A stretch of DNA of 64,000 bases from Pilasporangium apinafurcum (lineage: Eukaryota > Oomycota > Peronosporomycetes > Pythiales > Pythiaceae): positions 286,186-350,185 of the forward strand of contig BCKE01000034.1 in assembly GCA_001600495.1 (NCBI GenBank). The letters are read 5' to 3'. Both the position numbers and the translations under genes were made by a program. The notes under the pieces are model-generated. The model searched no databases and was not told the origin of the DNA. It saw only the letters and a program-made list of their open reading frames with translations. This document shows positions 36,101 to 47,426 of this stretch, one piece after another (positions within the stretch are counted from its first letter, which is position 1; every line of letters starts with the position of its first letter).

Positions 36101-39100
36101 CCATGCCTAGAATGGTGCTATGGTCACCGTCCATCTCTAACGAAGAAACACCAGCAAACATCTTTGACAGATGACGTTGAATCTGAATAGGCTCTTTGCT
36201 GTTGCCAATCATTTCAAGTAAATCTTCATCACCAACAAAGTAGAACCGAGGAAAAGCAGCTCGTTGGCGCTCCAAGTATTCGCCTAATGCACGCTGAACA
36301 TTACCCATCATCTCTTGTTGGCGTTCAAGAGAGTGGTAAAGGTTGGGGATATTAACAACTTCCACAATCATTGGCTTATGAGCAACACGTTTCATAGTTG
36401 ACGTAAACTCATTGTCAATGCTTTGAAAACGGGCGAATTCCTTTGGTAATTGCTGCTTGATATCAGCCGATCCAAAGAATATACCTTCTAAATACACCCA
36501 TCGTCGTTGAACATCAATCCAAAAATCCAAAATTCCACGAATCCTTGTCAATTTGTCTTCCCAATTCGCCGCTTGTTCGCTGAAGACACGATAGTACGGT
36601 GACTGCTTCATGCTGCTCAAGCTATTCAAATGCTCTTCCAATTTAGCGAACATTTCATCCCATCCACGAATAATACGGCAGCGGTTCTGGTAATTGACCA
36701 AATCCAGCTGATAATTGGTCCAATAATCTGTAACTTGACGTAAAAACTCATCAAGTGCCATCTCACCTTGTGCAGTACGAATGATTGTTTTCAGTTCGGT
36801 GTCATTTGAGGATAAACGGGATTCCCAAAAGCTGCGCAGAGTCATTTCCGTGAACGGAGAGGTTATATGTAGCAAACGAAGAATTTGCTTCCAATGACGG
36901 TCACGAATAGCATCGGACTTTAACTCTGAAAGCAAGGAGTTCATGGACTTTTTGGCTTGAATTGATTGCATAAAATGCTCAAAAGCCTCATACTGCTGCA
37001 CTCTTGCAGGAAACCGACGCATTTCCTCAATAATTTCGTCCAATTGCTTCCGAATTTTTCGTGGCTGAGCAGCAGACCAAAGAGTTTCTTGTAATTCTTC
37101 TACGCGTGCCCACACTTTCGAAATGCATTTCCACACTTCCTCTAGACCAGCCAATTCTTCGATAGCACGAGACAGAGATGCGTTTCCATCATCTACAGAC
37201 ACACTTCCGACACCTGGAATGTATGAAATGCTTAACGCATTTAATGCCGCGCCCATTTTATCTTGGTCTGCTTGTAAAAGCTTAAAGCGAGTGTCATAGA
37301 TTATGAGTGTTTCGGTTGCCGATTTTGGCGATTGACCACCTTGCAATGGCTTAGCACCATCCCAATCAGCCACAGCTTTGGCAATCTTTTTGTCTAACGC
37401 CGATTTTTCTTCAAGGATTTTCGCCTGGAGCTGCGGTAATTGATTTTCCATGGCGGCACTTTTACGTTCCAATAGCTGAATGAATGCTTCCCATTCTCCC
37501 TCCACATTGGCTAGTGATGGCCAATCGGCCGAGAACCGATATCGTTGTTTTTTCAATAAGCGTTCACCCTGCGAAAACGAGTCAACTGCTTCTTGCCAGT
37601 CAATACGCATTACTCGCATTTCCTGGATTAGGGTAATAGCAGCAACAACTTGAGCAGTTGCAGCTTCGAGTCCGTGCTGTTCCAGTTGGGTTCTTTTAGT
37701 TGAGATCGTACTATAAAAGGAGTTAATTTGGTTGTACAAAATATCCCCAAAATGCGACAAAAACTCGTTATGCCAGGCATCATACTTGACATTGACTTGC
37801 GCTTGAATTTGCTGGTAGTTGATTATCAGAGGTCCAAAGCGCTTTGTATTGAATACGGCATCGAAACTGTTGCGCTCATTTTTTATTTCAACGAGAATTT
37901 GCTGCCATTTCTGAAGATCCTCCCCGACACTGTTTATGGCTGTCTGAGCATCCATATCCCACAGTGCTTGATATTGCAGCCAAGTAGATGCGTACTTTTC
38001 AACTTCATGTAGTGTCGTGTCCACAACCGTGTAAGCCTTCACCACCGTTTCTCTAGAGACGTGGGTTAATACTTCTTTAAAGACTGATTCTCTTCGCCGA
38101 GCGCTTGCACTCTTCCGAGAAGGAGAGCCTCCAGTCACTGTTGACTTCCCGTATACATTCTCATATGAAGTTGTTTGAATCTTCGGCAAATCGCACACAG
38201 AATTGAGCAAATACTGGAGCTGCACTAACCATAGGCTGCGAGCGTCTTCTACCGAAGGCTCAAGATAGAGGGTTTGATTCTTCAGCAGTATTTGGTGGGT
38301 TCTTGTTGTGATTTTCGCCGCCGTAACTGCGTTCTGAAGTACCTTTTCGTTTGCATGAGGTTCAAAGCAGGAAATCCAGTTAATGAGCATATTCTCTAGT
38401 TTCCTGCCCAATATCGCACTGATCATATTGTTCAAGTTTTTCACAAACACATTCAAGTTGGCGTATCCGGCCAAGCTTAAGTCATCAACAATAGCTTGAA
38501 GTTTTTTCAAAGCTTCCTGAACTTCCGCTTCCTGAAACTCATGGGTTCCTCTGATACTGTCCAAGAGCTGCTCGATATCATTAGTCTTTTGCAACAGATC
38601 TTCCACTTTATCATGGAGACGTTCAACTTTTGCTGCAAGATCCGTGACATATTCTCCAAGTCCGTCGGCATGCCATCTCATTTCGTTACCTTTCGTAAAG
38701 GTTTTGCCGATTGTTACACGTACTTCTCGGACATAATTAGCTGTTAATGCCTCAAACATGGGTTGGATGCGCCGACAACTACTTGTGTACGTCTTTAAAC
38801 TGGCATCCAGTGACATAGCGAACGGGTATTTGGCCTTCGCGTCCTCTGCAATCATTTTGAGAGTAAAAGGAACTCGATACCCCAGCCATTCAAGATTGCG
38901 CACTTCCTTAAAAAGAGTCACAATTTGTTGATTGAATGCAACCACCAACTTTTTGCGTTCCCCTTGAGGTGTCTCTTCTGTTACAATATTCAGAATGATA
39001 TTCTTGATATCAAAAATTGGCATGGAAGCAAGTTCATTGACCCATTGATCAAAGATAAGCTGTGGGTTCAACTTGGCAATAAATGCTTCTGCAGCCATTT

Positions 39101-41444
39101 TTAGTGCTTTTCCTTCAACGTGTTGTTCCCAGCCAAGCCCCAATACACTTTCAACTCGAGACAAGAGCATCTTCAATTTGCGTTCAATTTGCTTTGCCCA
39201 CATCACTGCACCGGCAATTGGGGGAATATCGCGAAGTTTACTCGTTCGTGAGGCCTCGGAGAAAGCATAATGAGCACGAAATTTTGCTTGTAGGTTACTG
39301 ACATCTTCCTTCACGTTTTCAATAAGTTGCATTTGAAATTGCTGCACTGCACTACGGATCCGCGGGCGAAAAAACAGCGCATTATATTTGGAGAATACTC
39401 GAAACATTTCGTCAGCGTTGGACGTGGCCTGTAGTCGGCTGGTTAGGCTGTTGATAATGCGACCTTCCACACGGTCAATGCAAAGGTCATAGGATTTCCG
39501 AACGTTCTTCCATGCAGTTGTTCCCTCTACCGAAACATCAAGTGGGTCCAACGCATTAAGCTGTGCATACGCTGCATTTATTTCCGTCAGAGCATCATCT
39601 GTGATCTCTCCACGTGTGTCGTTGGGTCCAGCCGTCGATGCACTCCCTAAGACTCGCTCAATCACCTGATGCAGCTTTTCATGCTGTTCTCTGAATTCAT
39701 ATAGCTCCAATAGTCTTTCTTCGATTACTGTGTGCTCCATTTGGAGCTCAGAAAGCAATGGAGGTTTGTCCGTATTCATTGATCCGCGTCGTTTCGATAA
39801 TTCTTTCGTAAGATCATATAATGCCGCCACTTGTCGGTGCCAGTTGGCGAAAAGCTCCTTACAAGATGCAAACAATAGCTCAAACTGATCGAATGGCATT
39901 TGAATGAGATTGTACGCACGCAACAAGCTGGCCACTTGCTGAGTCAAATCGCTTGAGATAACTTCCACGAGATGGAGCAGCCGCGAAAGCTTATATTCAT
40001 CGGCAACGCGAATCTTCTTTAAATGAGTAAACACCAGCGTGATACCTTGATTCAGTTGATTGATATCCGTTGCAGAAAGAATCGAATTCATTGGAAAATC
40101 CTTCATCAACATCATAACACTGGACACACGCTGAATTGCTGGTCCGAGACCATGATCAGCTGCAAAAGTAACTGTTGCAAGATATCGTTTCGCTCGCTTC
40201 AACAGCGCCAAAGTAATTTCAACTTCTGCGGAGCTCAATTTTTCTTGTGCTCCAAGCAGTGCCCGATTCAAATCGCACCAAAAATTGATCTCTTGCATGG
40301 CTGTACCTGGCAAAGGCTCACTGCCAAATGACAAGGATAGAAATAGTGTCTCATACAATAAGTACCTACGACTATAAGTTAAGTATAGTACAATTAATCA
40401 TGCACTACCTGATGAGTCTGGTTACTTTCTGGATTTCCTTGATCCATTTATTCACACCTCCTTGAATATCGTTCAAAAATGTGACGTCATTGACATACTC
40501 TTCCAATCCTAGCGCTTCGATATCAATCAGCACACCCTTTTCACGCACCTATCAACCGTTAACAAGATTGGTTAGTCTACTGATAATTGGAACCGTGTCA
40601 AAGCATCATGATCAGACCACTAACCAAACTCGCAGCACGCTGGATTACAGGATGAAACACTAAATTCACTTCCGGGATTTCAATATTCTGCTGGTATTGC
40701 AATAGCGCCAGCTCCAATTCCTTCATTCGTCGTCGGATTGCAGGTAAGCCTACGCAACAGTGCGATATCCTAAGCGTCTTCCCAAATCTTAGTATCGTCT
40801 TCAATAGCATCATTACGCCTACCTCTTGCTCCTTCATTCAAGTTCGTGATTTCATTCTGTGGTTGATGAACTTTTGAATACTCAGTAACCAGTGGGCCAA
40901 ACGACTGATGCACGTAGTTGTATACCACTGACAACAAATTTCCGTCCTGATCGTCATCGTCTTCTTCGGTATTATCACCACTGGTGCTGCTGGCACTACT
41001 GCTGACCGTGCCTGCCTCCGAGGGCTGCTGTTTCTCGCCATTTTTCTTCCCGAGGCCAAGTGTCATCACCTGTAATTGATGGTTCAGCGTCTGATCGCTC
41101 GTCAATGGTTCACTGAAGCGCTTGATAAAGCAGACGACGTCGTGACCCAGTTTCTTTGCGGCCACGTACTCGATGCCGAGATTGACGCGGATCCGGTACG
41201 CTAGTTCTTTGTCCTCTCCATCCGCTCCGCGCGACAAGAAGCAATGCACCTGCAACACACGCACCTGCGAGTCCGCCACGAATTGCTCCACGACTGCAGT
41301 CGCATGTTCCGTGCGAATATCAGCCGCAAATGTGTTCGCGTTCAACGCCGAGCTTTCCCAGAAGAGCGGACAACAGGTCGCCTGCAGATAACACTGGAAT
41401 GCGTCCGTAGGGACGAGATCCGCCGTCGCACTACTACTCGCCAT
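27132..41444 (-). CDS. DYNC1H1: Cytoplasmic dynein 1 heavy chain, 4 exons, about 4706 aa
   Basis: Minus-end-directed microtubule motor. Exons fit 41444-40823, 40749-40625, 40548-40409 and 40365-27132; the sum is an exact codon number and the last exon alone is 13.2 kb. The N-terminal tail resembles cytoplasmic dynein 1 ([38 protein letters not shown]) rather than axonemal chains. The motor has four P-loops: AAA1 [15 protein letters not shown] (about 35,440), AAA2 [15 protein letters not shown] (about 34,520), AAA3 [14 protein letters not shown] (about 33,400), AAA4 [14 protein letters not shown] (about 32,360). Walker B of AAA1 is [12 protein letters not shown]. The coiled-coil stalk with microtubule-binding tip spans about 31,600-30,700, and the C-terminal domain ends at 27132. 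An acidic Ser-rich insert ([17 protein letters not shown]) sits in the first exon. Confidence 0.95.
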
Positions 41445-41801
41445 TCGCACTCACACACGTCCACACACAACACCAACGATAAGAATCACGTCACCCGTCT
41501 CGTCCTCTTACACTCAATGCGGCGAACTTCACTCTGACGCTTTTCCCTGTTACAGCAAACCGAAAGGGGAGGATTTGCAGAGGTTGCACGAAGGTTACCA
41601 CAATCGCGACTTGAAGCTGCTGTGATACTGCCATTGCTCTGAATAGAGAGCGCAGTTGAGGAGATATGGCAGTGAAAGAACACAGAACACGATGATAGAT
41701 GAACGAACGAGTGTTTATATTGATGCAATGTTCACCACTTGACATACAAACGAAGGAACTGCAGCTTCAGCTGCTATATATATTTTTATATATGCTTGTT
41801 T
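41445..41801. other. Intergenic region
   Basis: About 357 bp between the dynein 5' end and the H2A.Z stop. It holds the dynein promoter and the H2A.Z 3' region, with an alternating TA-rich patch (tatatatttttatatat) near 41776-41792. No other feature seen. Confidence 0.45.
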
Positions 41802-42516
41802 TTACTGGGGAGTCTTCTTCTTTGATTGCTTGGTGATGAGGTTCTTGTGAATATGCGGAATCACACCACCCCCAGCAATCGTTGCCTTGATCAACGTATC
41901 TAACTCTTCGTCTCCTCGAATAGCTAATTGCAAATGGCGTGGGGTGATACGCTTGACTTTCAAATCTTTCGAAGCATTTCCAGCGAGTTCCAGTACTTCC
42001 GCAGTCAGATATTCCATGATTGCAGCGGTGTACACGGCAGCGGTCGCACCCACACGCTGGTTGTTAGCCACGCGTTTCTTCAGGAAGCGATGAATACGTC
42101 CAACAGGGAACTATAGTCGACAACATCAAAATCGATATCAGCATCCACATGTAGGACCAGCACGTTCGTTGTTATTTGGTTTCTGCTTCTCTACCTGCAG
42201 CCCTGCTCGTTGGGAACGCGATTGTGGTGCCTTCTTGGACGTCACACCCTTGCCACCTTTTCCACCTTTGCCTCCTTTACCACCTGCAATAATAGCCGAC
42301 TTTAATATGCATCGCATCGTTAGTTTGGATGTCATAATACCGCAGCATCAATGATTGCTTTAGCGAACGGACGCACCATGTTGTTCTTTCACGTGTTTTC
42401 CTTGCTCTACTCAAATCGCCAAATGACACCAAACCGATACCAAAGACAGTCATCTCTGTGCGATAGTCCATAAAACCTTGTCCATCGCCTGAGGTTTTAC
42501 CCGATTTTCCCTCCAT
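41802..42516 (-). CDS. H2A.Z: Histone variant H2A.Z, 3 exons
   Basis: Replacement histone of promoter-flanking nucleosomes. The histone-fold exons are unmistakable: SRSQRAGLQ splices to [20 protein letters not shown], then [20 protein letters not shown] and [20 protein letters not shown], with the H2A.Z-specific end [13 protein letters not shown]. The N-terminal tail is Gly/Lys-repeat ([13 protein letters not shown]). The start is less certain: the best model is ATG 42516 ([13 protein letters not shown]), joined over an intron of about 190 nt ending near 42285. Canonical H2A genes usually lack introns, and the two introns fit the variant. The gene is divergent with the kelch-BTB gene. Confidence 0.93.
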
Positions 42517-42748
42517 TTTCCTTTTTTTTTGAACAAGAAGAGGTTTATTCGAGCGCTTCTCTCTATACGTACAACTCTCAGTTAAAGAACAAATACCGGT
42601 TTTGAACCGATATGTGACTGAACAGTCTCGGAAAGTGAAACAAGAAAAAGGTCGAGCGAACGGACTGTCAGCATCAAGATCATCGATCGAATCCACCAGT
42701 GGTCGGATCGCTCTGCATTGATCTGTTGAGAGAGCGCGATCCATTTAC
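42517..42748. promoter_or_regulatory. Bidirectional promoter between H2A.Z and kelch-BTB genes
   Basis: The only 232 bp between two head-to-head start codons, so it must serve both. It contains a pyrimidine run at the H2A.Z side and an ACCGGT palindrome at 42595-42600 inside a short imperfect inverted repeat. No motif is proven. Confidence 0.45.
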
Positions 42749-45008
42749 ATGAGCAGCAACGCGTTACATTCAGCCGCGCGGTCGTGGGTGACCGTACCGT
42801 GTGAGAATCCGTCGGCCGCGCCGTGTCATCGCTCGCTCCATGTTTGTGCTATTCGCAAAGATTCGCTCTATATCTTTGGAGGTACGATCAATTAGTCATC
42901 CGAAGCGGTCAGTCTACAGCATTGATAACTTATATACGCATACTTGCAGGCTACGATGGATCCAATCGTATCAATGACTTTTACGAATTCAACTTCACAC
43001 GTAAGCAATGGTCTGTCGTGAATGCCAGCGGTGCTGCACCAAGTCCGCGCGACCGCCATGTTGCTGTGGTCTACAAGGACTCGTTCTACGTCTTTGCGGG
43101 CTTCGATGGTAGTTCTCGCGTTAGTGACTTTATTGAGTATAACTTCTGTATGTATGACTATGTTGCTTTGTTGAGATTGATTGGAAGTTGCATTACATAT
43201 AACTGACTGATGCTGTAATTTTCTAACATGTAGTGACGCAACGATGGAGTAAAGTAGTGGAGAACGCTGGTACCCCGCCCACTCCGCGCCATAGCCATGC
43301 TGCTGTAGTGTACGGTAAGCCTCTTACGTTGTGATCGAATGTATCTAAGATCTACTGGAAGTATTGAGTTCCCATCTCGTTCGGCTGTGTAGACAAATCC
43401 ATGTACTGCTTTGGAGGTTACGACGGAAGTTATCGCAACGACTTCCATGAATTCAGTTTTGGTAAGCGACCAGTCTTCCTTCGATCGGCCAAGTGAACGA
43501 TAAGGTCGCTAACAGGCGAAACGTGATCATTGGATGCAGAGACAAACTCTTGGTCACTTGTGGCGGCGACTGGAAGAGTGCCACGACCACGGTATGCAAT
43601 TACAAATGAGAACGATGAATCCAAGTATGTTTATCTAAACGTAATGATATTGTATGTCCTTAGATATCGGTCATCGCTGGTGGTGCACAAACACAGCTGC
43701 GTGCTCTTCGGTGGGCACGACGGCTCACGTCACCTCAACGACGTGCACGTGTTTAATTTTGGTAACGAAAGCTACAACCAGCAGTACTACTCTAAATCTT
43801 TCTCTTTTGCTAATACTAAGCTCAATGGTATGTTCTGCTATTGTTTAGCTCTACGTTCTTGGTCGTCATTGACAACGGAAGGTCCTGCTCCCATTGCGCG
43901 TGATAGTCATATCGCGGTCATTCATTCCAATTCCATGTATATCTTTGGCGGAAGCACAGGCACAGCTGTGAACGACTTTTATGAACTAAATCTTGGTACG
44001 ATGTGCGAGTGCCCACGACCAGTATTTATTGCAGTTAGGTTGCTAATCCGAGTGATTATTCTTTTTACTTCTTTAGAAACAAATGCGTGGCAGCCGGTGC
44101 AGTTTAACGGCCAGCCGCCTGGGCAACGTTTTTGTCATGTCGGAAGCGTCTATGACTCAAATTTGGTCATTTTCGGTGGCTACGATGGCAGTAGTCGGCT
44201 GAATGATTTTAAGCAGTTTCGATTCGGCGAGGAGGAATTCGAGATGGATATTCCGGAAAGTACCTTAATAAGTGATCTCCGTGCGCTGGTCAACACTGAG
44301 GTGATGAGTGACGTTACCTTTATCGGTGAGCTGTGCGAAATCACATTTTTTTTATAATCGATTGTGGTCATATTGAATGGGTATGTTTTTTTCAGTTGAA
44401 GGCATTCCTGTCTATGGGCACAAGATCCTTTGCATGCGATGCAACTACTTCAAAGCTATGCTCACCGGAGAGGTGCGTTGTGCGTGCCATCTACGTAACT
44501 GTTTTTTCGGAGAACTGGCTGATCACTTGTGTACTGCGCATTTGGTAGATGCTAGAAAGCCGTGCACGAGAGATTGAGATCACAGACGTCCGTCGTCCCA
44601 TTTTCATTTCCTTCCTGGAATATCTTTACAGCGACTACATTGACGTGACTGTAGACGTTGCCATGGAACTATTTGTCGCTGCGGATCGGGTACGTCACGT
44701 TCACTATACAAATAAGCATTCAATCCTTGTCTAATGCATATGTATATGTGTGTGTGATGTGCTTTGTTGATCAGTACGGCGTGGATCGGTTGAAGCGCAT
44801 TTGTGAGAGCAAGATGCTCGGCTCGCTCTGTATTGAAAACGCCGCCAGTATTTTGCACGCTGCAGACCTGCACAACGCGACAGTACTTCGTGACCAGTGT
44901 ATTGCATTCATGCTAAACAACTTTGATGATGTAACGAAGACACTCGCGTTCGAAGAAATGGGCCGCACAAACGTCGAGCTCGTCTTTGAGCTACTCAAGC
45001 GCCGTTGA
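42749..45008 (+). CDS. Kelch-repeat BTB/POZ protein, about 11 exons
   Basis: Six kelch units make a beta-propeller: DSLYIFGG-YDGSNRINDF, DSFYVFAGFDGSSRVSDF, KSMYCFGGYDGSYRNDFHEF, CVLFGGHDGSRHLNDV, SMYIFGGSTGTAVNDF and LVIFGGYDGSSRLNDF. A BTB domain follows (DVTF, VEGIPVYGHKILCMRCNYFK, FISFLEYLYSDYIDV, YGVDRLKRICESKML) with a short BACK-like helical end (NFDDVTKTLAFEEM). Kelch-then-BTB order is LZTR1-like; such proteins typically act as substrate receptors of Cullin-3 ubiquitin ligases (known for the family, inferred here). Introns are about 50-90 nt; several fall at the same point of successive kelch units. The start MSSNALHSAARSWVTV is the first ATG and leads straight into the first blade. 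Confidence 0.88.
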
Positions 45009-45154
45009 GGCTTTTTATTACATTTGAGAGCCTCAATTGTTTAACTTAATATATTTGTTTCTGATGATTGTGTTTGATTGATAATTTTATCCAATAGAAA
45101 GCTTTCAAGTGGTGCCAGCTCAGCACTTCGACTTGGCCCACACTAAGAGCGAAA

Positions 45155-46761
45155 ATGGGGGATCAAAGTGCAGCGGAGATGCTGCAGGAGGCGGCCGATG
45201 GCTTCTTCTTGGCGGCGGAATACGGACGATCTGATGTGATTAAAGCGCTCGCTGACCATGGGAAGGGGAGGATCAATCTTGGAGCAATCATTGACACGAA
45301 AACAGGCCGCACGCCGCTACACGTGGCTGTTGCCAATGGCAAAGCCGACGCACTGCGCGTGTTATTAGCAGCAGGTTTTCCTCCAGATCTCGAGACTTTT
45401 GAGAAGCAGGAAGTAAGAGAAGCAGGTAGCGAACAGAAACACGGTGATACTCCGCGTCGAAAGCGCACAGCGTACATGTTGGCACAGGATCTTAAGGCGA
45501 CGGATCTCGTGTTCGTTTTCCACCAGTTCATCATCCAGCAGATCGCTGGAAATGACGTGAAGGGCGTGCAGCGCATGCTGTCCGCAGGGATCGACGTAAC
45601 CATGACCGACGGCGTTGCGGAAAACACGCTTGTGCATTGGGCCGTTTCGTGTCAAGCGATTGATGTCTTAGAATTCTTGTTGGGCTGTGACGAAGTGCAA
45701 AAGCAGAAAGTATTCGATCGTCGAAACGCCGATGGTGCGACACCACTGCACATCGCGTGTCGAGGAAACCAACTCGAATGCGTACGTGCGCTGCTACGTA
45801 ATGGCGTCGATCCAACGATCCGTGGCAATAGGGGATCCAACAAATCCAAAACAGCCAAAGAATTGGCAACGTCACCTGCAGTGATTGCTGCGTTTGAGCA
45901 CAATGTGAATAGTGATGGCAGCAAAACTAACGGATCTGTGTCTGACAAAGAGCAGAGTAGAGAACCCGACACAAAAGCACAGGAAGCTATGACTAGATAT
46001 TCTGCAGGGAGTGACAAGTTGGCTAGTAAACTTAAGCTGCAACTAGAAGAAAAAGACCTACTCATCAATCAGCTCAAGCAAACGATTGAGACACTGGTTA
46101 TCGAATCTCAAGAAATCAGCAAACTGGGTGAAGAACGAGTGATGTTGGACTATGTACGCAAGTTACGGCAGGTAGGCAGTTTTCCCTAGGTATTTTCGAA
46201 TTGTGAATCGTAAGAGGGATGAAAATGTTTCCCTTTTTGTATTTAATGTAACAGGAAAAAGAGATCCTACAACGACAGTTTGAAGACGCAGAGGAGCATA
46301 TCAAGGCTCAGCAACAACAGTTGAAGGAGCTAAAAGATCAAATTCGCGAGCTGACTTTGGCTAAACAGGTACGTTGATAATCTATTTTTCGTTGCTGTGT
46401 GGCAGTCTATAACAAACACATCGGATTGGACTTTTGATCCCATGTGTAGGCTCAATCACCATCAAATATGCGAAGCGAATCAGTGGAGACATCAGACCAC
46501 GTACCCCAGAACAAAACAATCCATTCTGAAACAGATTCTACAGTCGAAGCAGATCCGCACAGTAACTCTACCATCAGTGAATCAGCAGAGATTGCCCCAG
46601 TTATTTTAAACTCAAGTAATTCAGTTGTTGCTCGAACAACAAGAGAACATACTATTGCTGGTAGTAGTGGAGATGCATGGGGATTGACGTGGAGCGGTAT
46701 CTGGCCGTTCGGAGATAATATGGAACGAGATGCTGATGGTGAAGTTATCATGACTGTGTAG
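45155..46761 (+). CDS. Ankyrin-repeat and coiled-coil protein, 3 exons
   Basis: Ankyrin units are clear: GRTPLHVAVANGKADALRVL, NTLVHWAVSCQAIDVLEFLL and GATPLHIACRGNQLECVRAL. A Ser/Lys-rich linker and a long coiled coil follow (KLKLQLEEKDLLINQLKQTI). The coil continues into a second exon starting KEILQRQFEDAEEHIKAQQQ (from about 46256) and then a third (from about 46450) of acidic Ser/Thr-rich sequence ending with the hydrophobic block WGLTWSGIWPFG. Without splicing the first exon would stop at 46189. The role is probably protein-protein scaffolding; no partner is evident. Confidence 0.83.
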
Positions 46762-46908
46762 AAATTAATAGCAACTTCATTAGAGCTTATAGTAGAGTGT
46801 GGCGTTTTTTAGTGAGAGAATGTATTGATTATAGTGCAAGAGAAGACACAAAGTTTTCGCAATCACTTCGCTTATGCTGCTGTGAGCTGCTAAGGCTGCT
46901 TAAATTTG

Positions 46909-47252
46909 CTAGAATTGCAGCTGCTGCTGTTGTTTACAAACACTTGTAATTAGTTTCTCTCGCTTTCGAGGCTGGTTGTAGAGAGAGCAGTTGTTAGCGC
47001 ACAGTCGCTGGCCAGATGGAGATGCTGACAGATTTCTGTTGCACGAACAGACTGCAGGAGTTCGCAGTTCTGATTGCAAGGCAGTCAAGAAGCGTTCGTG
47101 AGCTTGATTTTCTGGCTTTGTGCTGGATGAGGCGCTGGGTTTCTTCCTAAAAAAGCAATACTATAGACTGAGGATCATACGTTCAAACCTCAACTTTCTA
47201 GCGACTTGGACTACCTCCATGGTGTTGCTGACGTCGTTAGTGCCTTGTGCAT
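46909..47252 (-). CDS. Small uncharacterised two-exon protein, 91 aa
   Basis: Found by joining two short exons: 47252-47215 (MHKALTTSATPW) and 47146-46909, with a GT-AG intron of about 68 nt; the total is an exact codon number. The product is basic with a Cys-containing C-terminal half (AVCSCNRNLSASPSGQRLCA, then NNCSLYNQPRKREKLI). The CxxNCxxY-like tail looks conserved rather than random. It could alternatively be the last exons of the neighbouring upstream gene. Function unknown. Confidence 0.5.
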
Positions 47253-47426
47253 CTTCACCTCAGGCCCCGATGTGACATTGACGCTATTAGCAAACCAAAG
47301 ATATGAGAAATATCTGTAATCAAATTGCATAACTCAAGAAAGGGCGAACACACATTTTCACCCCTGAAATATCTCCACCAGCTTCCTTATTTTCGATGTT
47401 GCGGTGGGTAGCCGCCGTAGAAGTTG

